From Vicia villosa (Eukaryota > Streptophyta > Magnoliopsida > Fabales > Fabaceae), in NCBI RefSeq assembly GCF_029867415.1, contig NW_026705326.1:186001-250000 (forward strand): a stretch of DNA of 64,000 bases. Direction: 5' to 3'. The position numbers were made by a program, and so were the translations under genes. The notes under the pieces are model-generated. The model saw nothing but the letters and a program-made list of their open reading frames with translations. It did not search any database and was not told the DNA's origin. Shown here piece after piece: positions 59,045 to 64,000 of the stretch (the stretch's first letter is position 1; every line of letters begins with the position of its first letter).

Positions 59045-62000
59045 TGTCGCACCCCAATTTTTGCCCTACAAATTTCATTCATTTTTGGTTGTGTCACATT
59101 TGTATTTCAATTAATTCGCATTTTTTGCATATTTTGAAAAAAAAGACTTTTTATTAAAGTCAACAAAAATAGCTTACATTTTGCATCCTTGCGTAATTTT
59201 ATTCGAGTAAACATTTGTTCGAATTTTTATTTTAGATTGCATAGATTTTTTTGTTTTTATTATTATCATTTTAGAAATATAGAAATATATATAGATAGTT
59301 TATTGATTTATGTATTCTTATATTTTTTTATATTTAATTTTCAAGAATCTCTTAATGAGACTATTATTAAAAACAAAATCATCTTTTTCTTTTTATCTTT
59401 ATCTTTATTTTATTTCATTTTTTATTTTATTTTTACCAACAATTTCTTTTTTATTATTATTATCATTATTATTGTTCTTATAGTTTTAGAATTTTTTGTC
59501 CAAATACAAAGGACTTTTGTATGTTGGGCCCTTGTTCTTTTTTGTAAAGTCCAGTTTGCACAAAGTCAAACAAAAATATACAAAGAAACAGAATTTGTCT
59601 TTCTTCTGCTTGCTATCCCATGCCTGCCCCTACACTATAGCTGCCCCAAAACCGTGACCCTGCTCCACCAACCTTGCTGCACATTACTGTCCGAAAATTG
59701 CACAAAAATGGATCAGACAGAACCTGCAACAAAAAGAAACAATTCAGTATACCATAATTGTTTGAAAACACACCCAATTTCCCCCCAAAATTCACCAATT
59801 CTATCTATAAGAATAGAGATTCACAACACACATAGTGGAGGCAAAAACGATTCAGGAGACACAAACTAAACCTCTGCCTCTAAAACATCAAGATTTCCTC
59901 AGAAACCATAACCTTCATATCAACTCACAACCCTTCAACATAAACCAAACATACAACTCCCTCATCTCATTTGATAACAACAAACTCAGAAATCACACAC
60001 AAAATCTACCTCAATACCCTGCACTCATACATCACAAACAGCAACCCAAACACTCCCACACCATCACAACTCTCCATACCCGTGAAACCTTCACCCCTTA
60101 CCACACTCTGCCCAGAAAAATCCATCAAGCCTCAGCCCACAAATCTCAAAACTCTCAAACATCAACTCAACATAACAACAACAGACGCAGTGCATAGAGA
60201 CCAAATTGCAGAAAAAAAAGGAACTGAGAAGAAAAAATCTCTGCTCAACAATCCTCCCCATAAATCTACACAAACCTCAAACTCCAAGAGCCAACAATCT
60301 TGGAACAAATCCCTCCATACACACAGAAACACAACTCTGTTAAAACTCACTCTTCACATATCAATACTCACCCTCTTAACATTCATTCACTCACCTGCAT
60401 ACAACACTTCAAAGCCTCAACACGCCCACAACAAGAATAGCAAAAGCAGTAGATCAAAGAAGAAGAATCGAAAAGCTTAAGAGGAACTCCATACCTTGTC
60501 AACATCTTCTCTGTCGGTATTGTCGTTTGATATTGCTTTCAATTACTGTATTGTTGTCATCTTTACCAATTACCCAATGTTTCGTTCCGTTTTGTTCGAA
60601 TTAGGAGGATAGAGTTCACCGTGAATGATAGGTTTTGTTGTTTGAATCATCTTTACTGATTGATTGGACCATGTGATTGATACTCTTATTGTTATTGTTG
60701 TGAGAATCGATAGAATAGCGAGATTGAGAGGAGAGCCGAGAGCTTGAGAGAGAGAGTACGAGGTCGCGAGAGATTGAGATCGAGAGCGAGAAACCGAGAG
60801 TGAGCTATGGATGCGAGAGATTGAGAGGGATGAGAGGATCGTTTTTCTTTCCATCGTTGTTGTTCGATAATGATTGAGAGAGAAACCAGAAAAATTTTGT
60901 TTCATCGTGAGATACAGAGAAGAGGAAGGAGCCGCTGTTGCCGGCGAATTTTAGGTCTTTTGATTCGTTAGAGTTAGGGCCAGATCTGGGTCCCATCTGA
61001 CCCGACCCGGTCCGGCCCAGATTTCTTTTTTTTATTTACTTAAGATTAAGTTTTTTTTCTTTCCAAATTGACTTAAAAACTGTTTCATATAACAGCCCAA
61101 CAACGTTTTTTTTCTGTTTACACCTCCGTGTTTTTGCTTTGTATTTAGTCTATTTTACTATATTATTTCACCCATTTCAATTTTAGTTATATAATTGTTT
61201 TAATTTCCTATTCAAAAATACAAAAATATGTTTATATATTTAGATTCTATTTTTATTATAAAAATACAAAAAAACATTAGATTAATCTTTCGATCCAAAA
61301 ACCAATAAACCTTGGTCCAACGCCAAGTCGATACAATAATTTCTCGATCCAACGTCGAGCTCCTTTTCAAAATTCTTTTTTCTTAAATCAAAAGATCGGG
61401 TGACAAGAAGTGTACACCTCTTGAATACCTCGATTCTTTGGGATTAACACCTTTTTCAAAACTTTTCATTAATAAAATCAAAGTGATCAAGTGACAAGAA
61501 GTGAACACCTCTTGAATACCTTGATCTTTTGAATTAAAATACATTAACTAACAAGGACAACAAGTGACAATGGGGCTCGCTCCTGTTCAATACCTTGGGT
61601 AAAGACGCGCTAGGTGAACACCTATGCTCAATCCTTTGCTAAATGTCCCTTTAAAACACAACTTCAATTTCATTCAACCTTTTTGCCTTATGGCTTTTAA
61701 AACTCTTTTCATAAACGAGACACTTATCCAATTTTCAATACGAACATACTTCCACATGTGAAGATCGAACATCTTCCACTCGAATGCGATGATGGCCAAA
61801 ATCATGTCTTATCTTGATTTAGTCATCCATTCTTGTAGTGATATCATATCCATGTGCGCGTAGTATTTCCATTTGAAAGCGATCGAGTACCTCTCGCTAA
61901 AATCAATCAACAAACATTTCGTGGTTCTTAGTCCGAACTACGATTGCTCTGACTTTCCCATTGCACTAGGGAATACGTAGGCACAAGATACAAACGTCTT

Positions 62001-62364
62001 GGCGAGCATAATAATAAAAAACCTTTTCTTTTTCCTCATAATAATAAAAACCCTAAAATTCTTTCCTTTACCTTTTCTCGATTAATAAGCTAAAGAACGC
62101 AAACATTACACTAACACTCAAACACGAAACTAACTAAATGGGTCCCATCGAGTACGATGGAGGTGAGGGGTGCTAATACCTTCCCCTTGCTTAACCGACT
62201 CCCGAACCCTAATTTGGTTACAACGACCATCTTATCCATTTCATTTCTCTTTGTGGGTTTTATCGATATTTTCCCTTTCCTTCTTGGAATAAATAAAGTT
62301 CGGTGGCGACTCTGTTGTACTTCGAGCGCGCGATAAACGCTCGAGTCACATTTTTACCGCTACA
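59045..62364 (+). repeat. 3' LTR of Ogre-like element
   Basis: 3320 bp, otherwise nearly identical to the 5' LTR; 372 bp shorter because five tandem units are missing near 61500. Confidence 0.95.
61390..61550 (+). repeat. Two remaining tandem units in 3' LTR
   Basis: It matches unit 1 and then a fusion of unit 2 (left half) to unit 7 (right half) of the 5' LTR array. Confidence 0.85.
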
Positions 62365-62369
62365 ACAGC

Positions 62370-62450
62370 TTAGGAAATAATCGTGTATTTATATGTGAAA
62401 TCAGAATGAAAAGAATAACAGTTTTGTCCAAACCTTTGTCTTAGTTAACA
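62370..62450 (+). repeat. 5' LTR of copia-4, right part
   Basis: 81 bp from the ACAGC duplication to TTAGTTAACA, next to the primer site. Joins to 50392-50467. Confidence 0.7.
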
Positions 62451-62461
62451 TGGTATCAGCT
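62451..62461 (+). other. Primer-binding site of copia-4
   Basis: TGGTATCAGCT directly follows LTR end CA; it matches the first nine or ten bases of the initiator tRNA-Met site. Confidence 0.8.
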
Positions 62462-62635
62462 TAGGTTAAAATCCAAGAACCTAGTCTGTTTTTTTTTTCA
62501 CGATCCTAGTCTGTTTTTTTCACGATCTGTTTCACTTTTGTTCACGTTCTCGTTTTTTTTCTCTTCTTTTTCAATTCTCGGTTATTTGTTTCCGAATCCA
62601 AATTATCCCCTTATTCTTGTTCAATTCCTATTTCC

Positions 62636-64000
62636 ATGACTACCGAAAAGCATGAAGTCCTGTTGGTTCGCCTCAATGGCAAAAACTACTCAGCTTGGGC
62701 ATTCCATTTCGAGATATTCGTCACTGGAAAAGATTTGTGGGGTCATGTTGATGGCAGCACTACAGCCCCTGACAAAGACAAAGATAAAGTTGCACATGCC
62801 AAATGGATAGTCAAAGATGCTCAATTCATGTCCTGGGTCCTAGGTTCTGTTGATCCCAATATTGTCCTGAATCTTCGACCTTACAAAACAGCAGCAACAA
62901 TGTGGAATTATTTGAAGAAAGTCTACAATCAGAACAACGCCGCTCGAAGATTCCAGCTTGAACACGACATAGCTGTCTTTAAACAGGATAGTCTTTCGAT
63001 CTCTGATTTTTACTCTCAATTCATGAATCTGTGGGCTGAATACACCGATATAGTTTATGCAGATTTGAATCCTATAGGTCTTAGTTCTGTACAATCTGTT
63101 CATGAAACTACTAAACGAGATCAATTTCTTATGAAATTGAGGTCAGAATTTGAAGGCATTCGGTCCAGTCTCGTGCATAGAAACCCTGTACCATCATTGG
63201 ATACATGTTTCAATGATCTGTTACGTGAAGAACAACGTCTCCTTACGCAGTCCATCATTGAAGATAACAAATCATCTACTGTTCCAGTGGCATATGTAGC
63301 ATGGGGAAAATCAAGAAGTCATGACATGAGTGTTGTTCAATGTTTCTGTTGCAAGCAATTGGGACATTACGCTTCAAACTGCCCGAAAAAGTTCTGCAAC
63401 TATTGCAAAAAAGACGGACATATTCTTAAGGAATGTCCAATAAGGCCACCAAAGAGACACGTCACAGCTTTTACAGCCTCGGTTGGTTCATCTATTCCGA
63501 ACAATTCAGCCAATCCAGCACCGGTTCAACAAAATGCTTCTACTACTACTACTTCCACGGTGACCCCTGAAATGGTTCAACAAATGATCGTTTCAGCATT
63601 CTCTGCTCTCGGATTCTCAGGTAAACCTTCTTCCTCTTGGTATTTTGATTCGGGAGCTTCCAACCACATGACCAACAATGCCCAATTTCTTACGAATATC
63701 AAAAATTATTTTGGAATTCTCAAGATTCATACTGCTGATGGAAATCAATTGCCTATCACAGCCACTGGTGATATTTCTTCATCTCTAACAAATGTTTTTG
63801 TCTCGCCTGGTCTCACTAGTAATCTCATTTCAGTCGGTCAATTAGTCGAGAATGATTGTCAAGTACAATTCTCACAATCTGGCTGTCTTGTGCAGGACCA
63901 ACAATCAGGGAAGATAATTGCGAAGGGGCCTAAAGTTGGACGTCTTTTCCCAATTCAGTTTTCATTGCCTCCAAGTCTTTCTCTGCCTTTAGTTTCATGT
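62636..64000 (+). CDS. copia-4 gag-pol (5' part, open to window end)
   Basis: ATG at 62636 (MTTEKHEVLLVRLNGKNYSA), then 455 codons without a stop to the last base. Gag domain about residues 10-215 with WAFHFEIFVTGKDLWGHVDG, MWNYLKKVYNQ and FYSQFMNLWAEY. Two CCHC knuckles are side by side (CFCCKQLGHYASNC and CNYCKKDGHILKEC, about 63340-63435). Protease WYFDSGASNHMTNN (about 63640) then HTADGNQLPI, and the GAG-pre-integrase lead NLISVGQLVENDCQVQFSQS. Integrase, RT and RNase H would lie beyond the window. The intact frame indicates a recent insertion. Confidence 0.92.
   Translation, partial: MTTEKHEVLLVRLNGKNYSAWAFHFEIFVTGKDLWGHVDGSTTAPDKDKDKVAHAKWIVKDAQFMSWVLGSVDPNIVLNLRPYKTAATMWNYLKKVYNQNNAARRFQLEHDIAVFKQDSLSISDFYSQFMNLWAEYTDIVYADLNPIGLSSVQSVHETTKRDQFLMKLRSEFEGIRSSLVHRNPVPSLDTCFNDLLREEQRLLTQSIIEDNKSSTVPVAYVAWGKSRSHDMSVVQCFCCKQLGHYASNCPKKFCNYCKKDGHILKECPIRPPKRHVTAFTASVGSSIPNNSANPAPVQQNASTTTTSTVTPEMVQQMIVSAFSALGFSGKPSSSWYFDSGASNHMTNNAQFLTNIKNYFGILKIHTADGNQLPITATGDISSSLTNVFVSPGLTSNLISVGQLVENDCQVQFSQSGCLVQDQQSGKIIAKGPKVGRLFPIQFSLPPSLSLPLVSC

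Larger units (their letters stand above)
50468..62364 (+). mobile_element. Non-autonomous Ogre-like LTR retrotransposon (gag only)
   Basis: 11.9 kb with LTRs at 50468-54159 and 59045-62364 and a perfect duplication ACAGC (50463-50467, 62365-62369). It has the Ogre/Tat-type tRNA-Arg primer site, an intact Ogre-type gag, a polypurine tract, and no protease, RT, RNase H or integrase. LTRs differ by about six small changes plus one repeat-array contraction, so it inserted recently and must have been mobilised by enzymes of another element. Confidence 0.93.
50392..64000 (+). mobile_element. Ty1/copia element (copia-4), split by Ogre-like insert, runs off window
   Basis: The 5' LTR is split into 50392-50467 and 62370-62450 (about 157 bp: starts TGTTGAGATTG, ends TTAGTTAACA). 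The primer site, leader and an open gag-pol frame follow. The only interruption is the insertion at ACAGC. The LTR start is inferred, since the 3' LTR is outside the window. Confidence 0.7.

Overview
The window looks like plant nuclear DNA and reads as a graveyard of nested transposable elements with no intact host gene. Evidence for a plant: four Ty1/copia elements with initiator-tRNA-Met-type primer sites, a Tat-type Ty3/gypsy element, Ogre-type LTRs starting TGTCATACCCC or TGTCGCACCCC, plant Helitron ends, MULE relics, and exon pieces of plant-type genes (ascorbate peroxidase, NUP98, PPR). Abundant Ogre-type sequence points to a legume, probably the pea/vetch/lentil tribe; that is inference.

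Layout. 1-5067: minus-strand Tat-lineage Ty3/gypsy element, with a decayed pol and an intact-looking antisense exon on the plus strand. 5068-8232: truncated plus-strand Ty1/copia (LTR, primer site, gag-protease-start of integrase). 8233-10573: remains of a MULE transposase/OTU-protease gene, a tandem array of about 120-bp palindromic units, and a GRF-type zinc-finger relic. 11003-24493: young minus-strand Ty1/copia with 1540-bp LTRs and a GTGAC target duplication; its 5' LTR holds a 4976-bp solo Ogre-type LTR (18018-22993, duplication GATCC). 24832-33516: gene-fragment-rich DNA ending in a Helitron 3' terminus, with an NTF2-like exon, NUP98, APX and PPR pieces, a LINE relic and a 39-bp minisatellite, flanked by 528-bp direct repeats. 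36292-43656: decayed minus-strand Ty1/copia with 271-bp LTRs, split by a 2.1-kb non-autonomous MULE (39054-41182, 9-bp duplication) that itself holds a small foldback element. 45783 onward: a second, oppositely oriented Helitron with the same 39-bp minisatellite. 50468-62364: young gag-only Ogre-like element (duplication ACAGC) inserted in the short 5' LTR of a fourth Ty1/copia, whose gag-pol frame is open to the window end.

The genes do not form a host pathway. They are retrotransposon gag, protease, integrase, reverse transcriptase and RNase H genes at different stages of decay, plus captured exons. Relative ages can be read from nesting and LTR identity: the gypsy and the 36-43 kb copia are old (many stops), while the 11-24 kb copia (about 3 differences in 1540 bp between LTRs) and the 50-62 kb Ogre-like element (about 6 differences in 3.3 kb, plus one array contraction) are recent.

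The most unusual signal is a run of about 13 short hairpins (58192-58805) in the 3' untranslated part of the Ogre-like element. The loop is nearly constant while the stems change in a compensating way, as expected for selection or copying of an RNA or DNA structure. Similar palindromic arrays occur in three other unrelated elements here.
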